From UBA2206 sp049303905 (GTDB lineage Bacteria; Patescibacteriota; Minisyncoccia; Moranbacterales; UBA2206), in NCBI GenBank assembly GCA_049303905.1, contig JBAQNP010000039.1, positions 54,424 through 118,423 on the forward strand: a stretch of DNA of 64,000 nt, given 5' to 3'. Shown here one piece after another: positions 42,416 through 50,706 of this stretch. Positions within the stretch are counted from its first letter, which is position 1, and each line of letters starts with the position of its first letter. The notes beneath the pieces are model-generated. The model had not been told where the DNA came from. It saw only the letters and a program-made list of their open reading frames with translations, and searched no databases. The position numbers and the translations under genes were made by a program.

Positions 42416-43725
42416 TGTTTAACCCAACCAAAAACATAGCTCTGGAACCAACCTGGCAAAAAATTTATTATGTTGGGCGCATTTTAGTTTTTATTTGTTT
42501 CTTTTTAATCATTTTGTATTTTACAAAAAATACCTTCTTCCCATCGGAAAAATTCGCTTTGAATTTTAACAATCAGAAAATAGAAGAAAGCTTGTTGGGT
42601 TTTGAAGATGCTTCCAGTTCAGAAAAAATTTTTAGCGCCTATTCTAAAGATAATTTTTCCTTTGCTAATTTCAAAATAACCGCCCAAAAAAACCAACCCG
42701 ATTTAACAAATGAAGAAGTGTTGTTACGAAAAACCTATTCAGCTTTCGCCTACCCACTCTCAGATCAACTGGCAATTTTTCCTGACAGAACATTACTTCA
42801 AAATAACAATGATTTTTTTCTTGTTTCTAATGGAAAAATGAGAAAATTTTCCTCACTAAAGATTCTCGAGGCTCTGGGATATTCGCAAGATAATTTTCAA
42901 AAAATAACGGACGAGGAAATCAGCTATATGGAAAAGGGCGAAGAAATAACCGAAACCGAGAATTATCCTGACAACTCCCTATTTTTAATTGATGGAACTT
43001 ATTTCGAACTCCTAACTGGTGTTTTGCGTCCATTCGTAAGTGAAAGAGCCTTCCTTTCTTATTGTGAAAAAAATCAGGCCCTATTAAAAGACAATAATTT
43101 TTTGAAAAAATATTCTGTTGATCAGGATCATCCAATTGGTTTTTCCAATGGAACGCTTTTGTCTTTTGACATCGGAGTGTTTTTAGTCGAAGAAGGAAAA
43201 GTGGTGCCATTTAATAATCCGGAGACTTTTCTGGCACTGGGCTATAACTGGGATGATATAATCCCTGCTAACGAAGAAGAAATTGGCCTCTATCAACGCG
43301 ATAAGGTTTTTTCCATCAGCCGACCACACCCATCAGGAACGATTTTTCAAGATCAAGATAGCGGAAAATATTATTTAATTCTAGGAAAAGAAAAAAAGGA
43401 AATCCGAGGAGAAAATATCCAGCGCATCTATCTCAAAAGAAAACCCGTCCTGGCTAATGAAAAAAGTCTGGATTTTAATATTTCTTGTAAGCTAGAAAAG
43501 AAATTGTGGCCACTAAACTCCTATGGTTGCCAAATGCCAACGGCGACTTTAGAAAAAATAACTGGCAAGGATTATCAATTCAAATTAGCTACTGACTCTA
43601 GTGTGGATATTTCAAAAGTTAATATAATTTTTTCTCGAGAGATAAATTGGCTTAATATGCGAGATATTTTCTCGGATATCAAACAGCGCCTCTTGGGAAG
43701 TTATGGTTATGGAGAAGAAAACTAA
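42415..43725 (+). CDS. membrane-anchored protein with repeated GK-containing beta modules
   Basis: A single N-terminal helix (about 19-41) is followed by an extracytoplasmic region with four related blocks of about 55 residues. The clearest are LLQNNNDFFLVSNGKMRKFS followed by an ALGY segment, and TLLSFDIGVFLVEEGKVVPF followed by LALGYNWDDI. The shared pattern is GTLL, FLV-x-x-GK, a hydrophobic helix ending LGY, then a D/E-rich turn. I do not know a function for this module. Its place inside the GT-C operon suggests a substrate-binding or scaffold role outside the cell. Confidence 0.7.
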   Translation: MFNPTKNIALEPTWQKIYYVGRILVFICFFLIILYFTKNTFFPSEKFALNFNNQKIEESLLGFEDASSSEKIFSAYSKDNFSFANFKITAQKNQPDLTNEEVLLRKTYSAFAYPLSDQLAIFPDRTLLQNNNDFFLVSNGKMRKFSSLKILEALGYSQDNFQKITDEEISYMEKGEEITETENYPDNSLFLIDGTYFELLTGVLRPFVSERAFLSYCEKNQALLKDNNFLKKYSVDQDHPIGFSNGTLLSFDIGVFLVEEGKVVPFNNPETFLALGYNWDDIIPANEEEIGLYQRDKVFSISRPHPSGTIFQDQDSGKYYLILGKEKKEIRGENIQRIYLKRKPVLANEKSLDFNISCKLEKKLWPLNSYGCQMPTATLEKITGKDYQFKLATDSSVDISKVNIIFSREINWLNMRDIFSDIKQRLLGSYGYGEEN

Positions 43726-44110
43726 ACAACAAATAGAATTATTAACATACAAATTGCTCCACGACGTTCTTTTTTTGTGGCTTTTTGGAACTGCTTGCCT
43801 ACTCACAGCACAAAATATTTTGCCTAATTATTTTTTCAGTGAATTTTCTTTAGCAAAAATAATTTTTGGACTTTTTGCTATTCTATTTCTCATTGGATTT
43901 TTTGGTAAAAAACAAAATATTTCTACCTCTGAAAATCCAGAAAAAACAAAAAAACCAAGTAGGACTCTGGTTTTTCTGATTATTATTTCTTCTATTTTAA
44001 TTATAAATTCATTTAGAACTTTGGAAATTTTTCCCCTCATTGCTTCCTGCGTTTTTGCTCTGTTTATCTTCTTTGCTTTTTTCCAAATTACTTCCAGAAG
44101 TCAAGAATGA
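43703..44110 (+). CDS. small multi-pass membrane protein of the GT-C module
   Basis: The 135-residue protein has four hydrophobic segments (about 17-36, 47-63, 87-102, 108-128) with a basic loop in the middle. The gene starts within the end of the preceding gene (23-bp overlap from ATG 43703; a second ATG lies at 43709), consistent with coupling. No family is recognised. It closes the five-gene plus-strand module and converges with the GT4 gene whose stop codon begins at 44116. Confidence 0.65.
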   Translation: MVMEKKTKQQIELLTYKLLHDVLFLWLFGTACLLTAQNILPNYFFSEFSLAKIIFGLFAILFLIGFFGKKQNISTSENPEKTKKPSRTLVFLIIISSILIINSFRTLEIFPLIASCVFALFIFFAFFQITSRSQE

Positions 44111-44115
44111 AAAAA

Positions 44116-45234
44116 CTAACTTTTTAAATAGTCCAGAGTTTCCTGCGCGCATTTTTCCCAAGAAAATTTTTGTGCTTGCTTTATGCCTTTAGAAATCAAA
44201 TCTTGCCTAAGTTCTGGATTGTCAAGAATTTTTTTAATTTGCAAAGACAATTGTGAATAATCTTTTGGCTCAAAATATAGCGCTGCCTCCCCTGCCACCT
44301 CTGGAAGCGAAGAATTATTCGCACAAACCACTGGAACGCCTGAAATGAAGGCCTCGAGCACCGGAATACCAAATCCCTCATAGAGTGATGGAAAACAAAA
44401 AATCTCCGCTCCGCGCATCAGGTGCCCCAAATCAGCAAATTTGATTTTTCCGGGAGTTATTATCTCGTTTCTCACTGGGCTGTTTTGAATTTGTTGAAAA
44501 ATTTCTTTCCACAGCCAAGCTTTTTCTCCAGCTAAAACTAATTTCACATCCCTATACTGCTTTTCTTTTTTTAGTTCCTCAAAGGCACTGATTAATGTTT
44601 TTAAATTTTTTCTTGGCTGAAGAGCACCAACATAAAAAATATAACGTCCTTGAATGTTAAATTTATCTCTAATTTCCTGTTCTTTTTCCTGATTTCGTTC
44701 TTTTTCAAAAATTTCCTTATCAAAACCATGATTTATCACTTTGATTTTATCTGCTTTTATTTCCGGATAAAATTTCAAAATATCTTTTTTGGTTGCCTGC
44801 GAAATGGCAATTATTCCATCACTTCTTCGCACCGCCCAACCAACCAGGAGATTAAGCTTTAATAAATCATACTTCCTGAAATGATCTGGAAAATATTTGA
44901 AGGCCAAATCATGAATTGTCACCACGGTTCTCATTTTTTTATTGCGGAAAAGTGGGATATTGTGCATTGGCATCCAAAGTACATCCGGCTTCTCCCAAAA
45001 AAGACTGAGACACAATCGAATTTGCGTCCAAAAAAATGGAAAAGGGATTTTCCGAATATCATAATTAGAAAATTTATCCGGAGTAAGTTCCGGATTGAAA
45101 TTTTTTTTGTGATAAATTAGAAATTGGCTTTTTAGATCAAGCTTCCCGAAATATTTGAGAAGATTCAAAATATAGACTCTGGTCCCATCAATTCTTTCCC
45201 AATCTAAATCCGCCGCCTGAATAGCAATTTTCAT
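44116..45234 (-). CDS. GT4 mannosyltransferase-like glycosyltransferase
   Basis: This is a 372-residue GT-B enzyme. The N-domain has DLDWERIDGTRVYILNLLK and VVTIHDLAFKYFPDHF; the donor domain has IFYVGALQPRKNLKTLI, LVLAGEKAW and PSLYEGFGIPVLEAFISG, the E-x7-E motif. These features match the mannosyl/rhamnosyl GT4 group (WbdA/MtfB-like). I start it at 45234 (MKIAIQAADLDW); an ATG at 45306 would add 24 residues that translate a palindromic repeat (45244-45297). Confidence 0.9.
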   Translation of the reverse strand: MKIAIQAADLDWERIDGTRVYILNLLKYFGKLDLKSQFLIYHKKNFNPELTPDKFSNYDIRKIPFPFFWTQIRLCLSLFWEKPDVLWMPMHNIPLFRNKKMRTVVTIHDLAFKYFPDHFRKYDLLKLNLLVGWAVRRSDGIIAISQATKKDILKFYPEIKADKIKVINHGFDKEIFEKERNQEKEQEIRDKFNIQGRYIFYVGALQPRKNLKTLISAFEELKKEKQYRDVKLVLAGEKAWLWKEIFQQIQNSPVRNEIITPGKIKFADLGHLMRGAEIFCFPSLYEGFGIPVLEAFISGVPVVCANNSSLPEVAGEAALYFEPKDYSQLSLQIKKILDNPELRQDLISKGIKQAQKFSWEKCAQETLDYLKS

Positions 45235-45243
45235 ACTTTGCGA

Positions 45244-45297
45244 ATTACCCGCCTCGCATCGACGAGCAATCGTCTTTGCGAGTCGAGGCGGGCGAAT
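45244..45297. repeat. GC-rich palindromic repeat at a gene junction
   Basis: CCCGCCTCG (45248-45256) and CGAGGCGGG (45284-45292) form a perfect 9-bp outer stem, with GCGAATT-like flanks also partly mirrored and a GACGAGCAATCGTC inner hairpin. Its GC content contrasts with the surroundings. It is followed by ATACAAAT/GTACAAA word repeats (45299-45322). Confidence 0.75.
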
Positions 45298-45335
45298 TTT
45301 GTACAAATATACAAATGTACAAAAATTTATATAAA

Positions 45336-46205
45336 TTATATTTTTAGAGTTTTTAGATAAGCTCTTAGTTTATCTTTAATTTCTGGATGTTTTAAGCCTA
45401 AATAAATACTTACTCGGAGAAGATTAAAAGGATCTCCTGTATCCAGCCATGTTCCTTCTAGAATTTTTCCATAAATCGGCTTTCCTTCTTTCATCATTAT
45501 TTCAAAGGCATCAATCAAGCGAATTTCTCCAGAATTTCCATTTTCTATTGTAGATAAAATATTAAGAACTTTTGGAGTTATTATATATGCACCAATCGCT
45601 ACTGTCAGAGCTGGAGCTTCTTCATTTTTTGGCTTCTCTATTAACTGTTTTATCTCCATTGTATCTTTATCAAGAGAAATCCCTGTATAAACTCCGAATT
45701 TGTGCACTTCATCACGGGAAACTTCAGTAAGACCAACCACTGGATCATGATATTTTTCATAAGTTTCGACTAATTGTTTCACTATCGGAACTTTGCTGTC
45801 ATAAACAGTGTCCCCAAAAACAACTGCTACCGGTTCATCTCCGACTAGATGGGCTGCCTGAAGAATTGCATGTCCATCTCCTAGCTGATGAGATTGTCTG
45901 ACATAAGAAAATTTAGCCAATCCTTGAATTTTTTTTAATTCCTCTAAAAGATCGGTTTTATTTTTTTCCGCCAACTTATCCTCCAATTCATAAGCGATGT
46001 CAAAATGATCTTCAATCGCACGTTTTCCCCGGCCTGTCACGAAAATTATTTCTTCGATACCAGCTGCTACCACGCTTTCTACTACATATTGCACTGCTGG
46101 CTTATTTAGAACCGGAAGCATTTCTTTTGGTTGAGCCTTAGTGGCTGGCAAAAATCTAGTTCCGAATCCAGCTACTGGTAAAATTGCTTTTCTAATTTTT
46201 TGCAT
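45336..46205 (-). CDS. galU: UTP-glucose-1-phosphate uridylyltransferase
   Basis: The enzyme makes UDP-glucose from UTP and glucose 1-phosphate. It has the nucleotide-binding AGFGTRFLPATKAQPKEMLP motif, VVESVVAAGIEEIIFVTGRGK, FGDTVYDSK in the active site and EGTWLDTGDPFNLL near the end. Length (289) is normal. Its product feeds Ugd (4581). It is separated from the rmlA-like gene by 67 bp containing TACAGTATACTGTAATACTGTAG-like palindromic words, the core of which is CAGTATACTG. Confidence 0.96.
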   Translation of the reverse strand: MQKIRKAILPVAGFGTRFLPATKAQPKEMLPVLNKPAVQYVVESVVAAGIEEIIFVTGRGKRAIEDHFDIAYELEDKLAEKNKTDLLEELKKIQGLAKFSYVRQSHQLGDGHAILQAAHLVGDEPVAVVFGDTVYDSKVPIVKQLVETYEKYHDPVVGLTEVSRDEVHKFGVYTGISLDKDTMEIKQLIEKPKNEEAPALTVAIGAYIITPKVLNILSTIENGNSGEIRLIDAFEIMMKEGKPIYGKILEGTWLDTGDPFNLLRVSIYLGLKHPEIKDKLRAYLKTLKI

Positions 46206-46226
46206 AAATTTTTGTAAATTGTTTTT

Positions 46227-46252
46227 ACTACAGTATACTGTAATACTGTAGT
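46227..46252. promoter_or_regulatory. CAGTATACTG palindrome upstream of galU
   Basis: TACAGTATACTGTA (46231-46244) is a perfect 14-bp palindrome, followed by AATACTGTAGT which repeats one half-site. It lies about 26 bp upstream of the galU ATG on the minus strand and could be an operator or overlap the promoter. Confidence 0.45.
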
Positions 46253-46272
46253 GTTTTAAATATAAAAAATTA

Positions 46273-47070
46273 TTAAATCAATCTTTTTTTGGCAATTGAT
46301 TTTAATTCTTCATTAAACTCTAAAATTGCCTTGTCAATTATCGGATCAAATTTTTTGTAAATTTCTTTTTCTTTGACAATGTTCCCAGCTTCCAAGAGCG
46401 TGTCAAATGTTCCAGCATCCAACCATGCACCAGAAAACGTGCTTACTTCCAGCTCTCCTTTTTCTAGATAATAATTATGCAGTGATGTTATTTCCTTTTC
46501 TCCTCGCTCGGAAGGAGTCACATTCTTGGCTGCCTCTGAAACTCGATTATCAAAAATATAAAGCCCCGGAATGGCATAATCACTAATCCAAACTTTTGGC
46601 TTTTCCACAATCTCCACCGCTTTATTATTTTCATCAAATTTCACCACGCCATAACGCTCCGGATCAAGAACTTTTTTGGCAAATATTTTTCCACCAGACT
46701 TAAAATTTTTGATATCCTCTGAAAAATCATCTTCAAAAATATTGTCCCCTAAAATCATCGCCACATTACCTTTGTCGATAAATTCCTCTCCTAAAACAAA
46801 AGCTTCTGCCAGACCTTTTGGCAATTTTTGCACCTTAAAATCAATATGGATGTCATATTTTTCAAAAATTGAACCCAAAAGATTTAAATATTGTCCAGAG
46901 TGTTCCGGCGCTACTATGATCAAGATGTCTTTTATCCCAGCCTTAATGAGTGTATTTAGCGGATAGAAAATCATCTGTCTGTCATAGACCGGCAAAAGTT
47001 GCTTCGACGTTGTGGCGGTGAGTGGAAACAAGCGTGTTGCTGTTCCACCTGATAATATTATTCCTTTCAT
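46273..47070 (-). CDS. rmlA: glucose-1-phosphate thymidylyltransferase-like nucleotidyltransferase
   Basis: The signature GGTATRLFPLTATTSKQLLP (8-27) is that of RmlA; the usual G-x-G-T-R reads T-A-T-R. ILGDNIFEDDF, the metal-binding DPERYGVV loop and WLDAGTFDTLLEA follow in the usual order. It should make dTDP-glucose, the first step toward dTDP-rhamnose, with RmlD at 48507. It is shorter than classical RmlA (265 against ~290 residues), in line with the truncated forms of this subfamily. RmlB and RmlC are not in the window. Confidence 0.88.
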   Translation of the reverse strand: MKGIILSGGTATRLFPLTATTSKQLLPVYDRQMIFYPLNTLIKAGIKDILIIVAPEHSGQYLNLLGSIFEKYDIHIDFKVQKLPKGLAEAFVLGEEFIDKGNVAMILGDNIFEDDFSEDIKNFKSGGKIFAKKVLDPERYGVVKFDENNKAVEIVEKPKVWISDYAIPGLYIFDNRVSEAAKNVTPSERGEKEITSLHNYYLEKGELEVSTFSGAWLDAGTFDTLLEAGNIVKEKEIYKKFDPIIDKAILEFNEELKSIAKKRLI

Positions 47071-47078
47071 AAATTATA

Positions 47079-47143
47079 TTTGTCATCCTGAACTTGTTTC
47101 AGGATCTACTCTATATAGATTCCGGATCAAGTCCGGAATGACA
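47079..47143. repeat. dispersed palindromic repeat (TCATCCTGAACTTG type)
   Basis: GTCATCCTGAACTTGTTTCA (from 47082) is mirrored by GATCAAGTCCGGAATGACA (to 47142), forming a long imperfect hairpin. A related element with the same first half lies at 56773-56846. Similar sequences are widespread in many bacterial phyla as short repetitive elements. Confidence 0.8.
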
Positions 47144-47154
47144 TTAAAAAATTA

Positions 47155-48396
47155 TTATATTTTTTTATACAACGGAAATTTTTTGCAAAGCTTTTTAATC
47201 TCCTGATGGATTTTCTTTAGTTCTTTCTTATTATCCTTATTCTCAATGGCGTCATTTATCAAACGAGATATAATTTTAATTTCTTTTTCTTTCATTCCGC
47301 GAGTAGTGATAGCTGGCACACCAATTCTAATTCCGCTTGGATCCATTGGAGACCGCGTATCATTAGGAATCATATTTTTATTAAGCGAAATCCCAATTTC
47401 GTCCAAGGCTTCTTGTGCTTCTTTTCCGCTAACCTTTTTTGAACCCCAAACGTCCACTAGCACCATATGATTATCCGTTCCACCAAAACAAATGTCAAAT
47501 CCATATTTTTTAAGTTCTAATTCTAAAACTTTAGCATTCTTTATCGTTTGCATTGCATATTTTTTGAAAGCTGGCTTCAAAGCTTCACCAAATGCCACGG
47601 CTTTGGCGGCAATGTTGTTTTCATGCGGTCCACCCTGAAATCCAGGGAAAGTTGCTTTGTCAATCGCCTTAGCATATTTTTCTTTGCACATAATCATTCC
47701 ACCTCGCGGACCACGCAAAGTTTTGTGAGTTGTAGTGGTGACAATGTCAAAGTATGGCACCGGATTTGGAATAGCACCTCCAGCTATAAGTCCTGCAATA
47801 TGAGCAATATCAATCATAGTGATCGCTCCAACTTTTTTGGCAATAGCTTGAAATTTCTTATAATCCAATTGCCGAGTATAAGCGGAGAAACCAGCCAAAA
47901 TCATTTTTGGTTTTTCGCGGATAGCCATTTTTTCCAACTCCTTATAATCTATCTTCCCAGACGCATCTGTTTTATATCTGACAAAATTATATATTTTAGC
48001 ACTGAGCGTCACAGGATGGCCATGTGTCAAATGCCCACCGTGCGCCAAATCCATGCCTAAAACCTTGTCTTCGGGATTTAAAACTGCGCTATACGCAATC
48101 ATATTGGCCGGTGCGCCGGAAAGTGGCTGAACATTCACATGCTCTGCACCAAAAAGCTTTTTCGCTCGAGCAATGGCCAAATTTTCCACTACATCCGTAT
48201 ATTCTTGTCCGCCATAATATCGATGCCCCGGATAACCTTCGCTATATTTATTAGTAAAAACAGACCCCAGCGCTTCCAAAACCGCTTCTGAAACATAATT
48301 CTCACTCGCAATCATCTCCATGCCTTCTTGTTGACGTTTAAGCTCCCCCATCGTTGCACTGTAAACTTCGCGATCTTGTTTTTTTAGATTTTTCAT
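47155..48396 (-). CDS. glyA: serine hydroxymethyltransferase
   Basis: This PLP enzyme interconverts serine and glycine with tetrahydrofolate. It has MIASENYVSEAVLEALGS, NKYSEGYPGHRYYGG, HGGHLTHGHPV and the PLP-binding TTTTHKTLRGPRGG with Lys226. Length (413) is typical. It is housekeeping one-carbon metabolism inside the sugar-nucleotide block and is flanked on both sides by dispersed palindromic repeats (47079-47143 and 48408-48503), so it may have been placed here by recombination between repeats. Confidence 0.97.
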   Translation of the reverse strand: MKNLKKQDREVYSATMGELKRQQEGMEMIASENYVSEAVLEALGSVFTNKYSEGYPGHRYYGGQEYTDVVENLAIARAKKLFGAEHVNVQPLSGAPANMIAYSAVLNPEDKVLGMDLAHGGHLTHGHPVTLSAKIYNFVRYKTDASGKIDYKELEKMAIREKPKMILAGFSAYTRQLDYKKFQAIAKKVGAITMIDIAHIAGLIAGGAIPNPVPYFDIVTTTTHKTLRGPRGGMIMCKEKYAKAIDKATFPGFQGGPHENNIAAKAVAFGEALKPAFKKYAMQTIKNAKVLELELKKYGFDICFGGTDNHMVLVDVWGSKKVSGKEAQEALDEIGISLNKNMIPNDTRSPMDPSGIRIGVPAITTRGMKEKEIKIISRLINDAIENKDNKKELKKIHQEIKKLCKKFPLYKKI

Positions 48397-48407
48397 AAGT
48401 TATAAAT

Positions 48408-48503
48408 TGTCATTGCGAGGAAGCATAGCGACCGTGGCAATCTTTTACTTAGCAAAATTATACTAAATATTACTAGATTGCTTCGCTACGCTCGCAATGA
48501 CAG
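48408..48503. repeat. dispersed palindromic repeat (TCATTGCGAGGAAGC type)
   Basis: GTCATTGCGAGGAAGCATAG (from 48409) and CTACGCTCGCAATGACA (to 48502) form inverted ends around GGCAATCT and AGATTGC. This is a well-known kind of short repetitive element seen across unrelated bacteria. It separates glyA from rmlD. Confidence 0.85.
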
Positions 48504-48506
48504 ATA

Positions 48507-49460
48507 TTATTTCTTAATTTTTATTTCTTTTAAATAATCTCGAAGCGCCTCTTTCCAACTTCTCATCGGATTCAATTTAGTATTTACTAAAACTGAATAA
48601 AACGGCCTTCTGGCTGGACGAGGAAACTCCAGACCACTAACTGGAACGATTCTAGTCTTCATTTTTGCTTGACGATATAATTCTACGACAGCTTCAAACC
48701 ATGTGCAAGGGTCACTATTCACAATGTGATAAATTCCAAAAGGCTTCTTAGAGTCAAGTATTTCTTTGGTTTTTTTGGCTAAATCCGGCGCAAAAGTAAA
48801 ACAGCTAGTTTCTTCGTCCACTGCCTTAACTTCTTTTCCGCCAGCTGGCGGATTCTTTCCCGCTTCGAGCATCACATCAAAAAAACTTCTTTTCGCTCCT
48901 TCTCCTATGGCTGGCTTACCAAATAACTTAGAAAGTCGAATAATATAATAACTTCTAGTATTTTTTGCCACTTCTTTTTCTCCCATCAATTTCGATTTTC
49001 CATAATTGCTAATTGGGCTAGGCTTTGCCGTTTCATCAAATCCAACTTCTGGTTGGAAACCTTGATGAAGCGAACAAGAAGCACAAGAATGAGAACAGCC
49101 AGCCGGCTCGGGAATTTCCGGCTCACCATCAAAAACATAGTCGGTGGAATAATGCACTAACACAGCCTTATTTTTTTTGGCTGACTTGGCTAAATATCCC
49201 GGCGCCTTACCGTTTATCTCCAAAGCTAATTTATATTCCTTCTTATCCTCCTCACATTTATCCACCGCATTATACGCCGCCGCATTGATAATAATACTAG
49301 GCTTGGTAAATCCAATTTTCTTGGAAACTTCTTTTTCCTTGGAAATATCAATATCCTCTCTATCCCAAGCAATTACCTTATAATCTTTGTCTTTTTTGAA
49401 AACATTCACCAATTCCTGCCCCAACATCCCCTTGCTTCCTATGATTAATATTTTTTGCAT
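48507..49460 (-). CDS. rmlD: dTDP-4-dehydrorhamnose reductase with two odd insertions
   Basis: The last step of dTDP-L-rhamnose synthesis. The Rossmann start is IIGSKGMLGQEL, with INAAAYNAVDKCEED, HYSTDYVFDG (103-112) and the catalytic Y153-x3-K157 in SNYGKSKLMGE. Between DG and the YxxxK motif lies an insert of about 20 residues with Cys122, Cys126, Cys129 and GFQPEVG, absent from ordinary RmlD. A second small insert, NPPAGGKE, is encoded by the perfect 16-bp palindrome at 48837-48852. The fold can probably accept both. The gene closes the minus-strand sugar-nucleotide block. Confidence 0.9.
   Translation of the reverse strand: MQKILIIGSKGMLGQELVNVFKKDKDYKVIAWDREDIDISKEKEVSKKIGFTKPSIIINAAAYNAVDKCEEDKKEYKLALEINGKAPGYLAKSAKKNKAVLVHYSTDYVFDGEPEIPEPAGCSHSCASCSLHQGFQPEVGFDETAKPSPISNYGKSKLMGEKEVAKNTRSYYIIRLSKLFGKPAIGEGAKRSFFDVMLEAGKNPPAGGKEVKAVDEETSCFTFAPDLAKKTKEILDSKKPFGIYHIVNSDPCTWFEAVVELYRQAKMKTRIVPVSGLEFPRPARRPFYSVLVNTKLNPMRSWKEALRDYLKEIKIKK
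48837..48852. repeat. 16-bp perfect palindrome inside rmlD
   Basis: TCCGCCAGCTGGCGGA is a perfect palindrome translated as part of PPAGG in RmlD. It is far more GC-rich than the gene around it. Confidence 0.8.
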
Positions 49461-49524
49461 AATATTGCTAATTTTACTAATTTTATATACACTTAAGTTA
49501 TGGTCTGATTATAACAAAAGAACT

Positions 49525-49571
49525 AGAATTTGTACATTTGTATATTAGTAATTGATTAGTAATTAGTAAAG
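49525..49571. repeat. TTAGTAATT and TTTGTA word repeats before prfA
   Basis: TTTGTACATTTGTATA is followed by TTAGTAATTGA, TTAGTAATTAGTAAAG. The same words make up the inverted repeat at 58397-58483 and one insert in prmC. Confidence 0.65.
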
Positions 49572-49576
49572 AACTC

Positions 49577-50641
49577 ATGAAAGAACAAATTGAGAAAATT
49601 AGACAAGAATACGAGGAAATTTCGAAAGAGCTTAATAGCCCGGATATTTTTAGTGATGCCAAGAAGATGGGCGAACTTGGCAAAAGACAGGCTGAGCTCT
49701 CAGAAACAATGGAGAATATAAATGAATTGGAAAGAATAGAAAAATCAATGGCAGAGAATGCCGTAATAATCAATTCTGCCCAAGAAGATCCGGAAATGAA
49801 ACAAATGGCCATGGAAGAAAATGTCACGTTGAGCGCAAAAAAGGCTGTTTTGGAAAAAGAATTAGAAAAAACTTTTCTCCCCAAAGATCCTAATGATCAC
49901 AAAAATGTTATCGTGGAAATTCGGGCTGGCGCTGGCGGAGATGAATCGGCTCTTTTTGCGGGAGATCTTTTTCAAATGTATGCCAAATATGCTGAAAAAA
50001 ATCGCTGGAGCACTGTACTTCTCAATTCTAATGTTATCGGGATTGGCGGGTACAAGGAGGTTGTTTTTGAAATCAATGGAAATAATGTCTATGAAAAAAT
50101 GAAATATGAATCCGGGGTTCATCGCGTGCAAAGAATTCCTGAAACAGAAAAGAATGGTCGGGTGCATACTTCTACTGCCACAGTGGCAGTTTTGCCGGAA
50201 GCAGAAGATGTGGATTTGAAAATAGAAGAAAAAGATCTTAGAATTGACACTTTTTGCTCTTCCGGCCCTGGTGGACAATCCGTCAACACCACTAAATCAG
50301 CCGTGCGTATCACCCATATCCCAACCAACCTCATAGTTTCTTGCCAAGACGAAAAATCTCAAATCAAAAACAAGGAAAAAGCCATGAAAGTTCTTCGTTC
50401 TCGTCTTTTGCAATTGGAAGATGACCGCAAAGCCAAAGAACTGGGCGACGCGCGAAAATCACAAATTGGTACCGGCGACCGCAGTGAAAAAATTAGAACC
50501 TACAATTTTCCCCAAGACAGAATCACCGATCACCGCATCAAACAAAGCTGGAGCAATATTAAATCAATTTTAGAAGGAAATTTAGATGAAATGATGATTG
50601 TTCTGCAAGAAGAAGATGTGAAAAGAAAGTTAGGGAAATAA
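49577..50641 (+). CDS. prfA: peptide chain release factor 1
   Basis: RF1 ends translation at UAA and UAG. The GGQ motif (232-234, in SGPGGQSVNTTK) triggers peptide release, and the codon-recognition tripeptide is P188-E-T190 in QRIPETEKNGR, matching the PxT of RF1 and not the SPF of RF2. IVEIRAGAGGDESALFAGD and VHRVQRIP are also typical. The length (354) is normal. Its methyltransferase PrmC is encoded nearby at 51226, as is common, though a minus-strand gene lies between them. A hairpin at 50644-50682 probably ends transcription. Confidence 0.97.
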   Translation: MKEQIEKIRQEYEEISKELNSPDIFSDAKKMGELGKRQAELSETMENINELERIEKSMAENAVIINSAQEDPEMKQMAMEENVTLSAKKAVLEKELEKTFLPKDPNDHKNVIVEIRAGAGGDESALFAGDLFQMYAKYAEKNRWSTVLLNSNVIGIGGYKEVVFEINGNNVYEKMKYESGVHRVQRIPETEKNGRVHTSTATVAVLPEAEDVDLKIEEKDLRIDTFCSSGPGGQSVNTTKSAVRITHIPTNLIVSCQDEKSQIKNKEKAMKVLRSRLLQLEDDRKAKELGDARKSQIGTGDRSEKIRTYNFPQDRITDHRIKQSWSNIKSILEGNLDEMMIVLQEEDVKRKLGK

Positions 50642-50643
50642 AA

Positions 50644-50682
50644 AAAGTCGCTGTTCATATAATTTCTATAAACAACGACTTT
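50644..50682 (+). terminator. terminator after prfA
   Basis: AAAGTCG (50644-50650) pairs with CGACTTT (50676-50682) and TGTT (50652-50655) with AACA (50671-50674). A T-rich tract follows at 50687-50693. It sits between two convergent genes and may serve both. Confidence 0.6.
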
Positions 50683-50706
50683 AATGTTTTTCTTGAGAAA
50701 AAAGTA

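Noticed and set aside
45235..45306. N-terminal extension of the GT4 protein at 44116
   Set aside because: It translates a GC-rich palindromic repeat; the conserved family start is MKIAIQA at 45234.
49074..49097. CxxxCxxC spacing in RmlD as a radical-SAM motif
   Set aside because: The motif lies in a repeat-like insertion within an SDR fold and none of the other radical-SAM features are present.
49862..50278. 138-codon frame antisense to prfA
   Set aside because: It is fully contained in prfA, whose conserved motifs fix the real frame.
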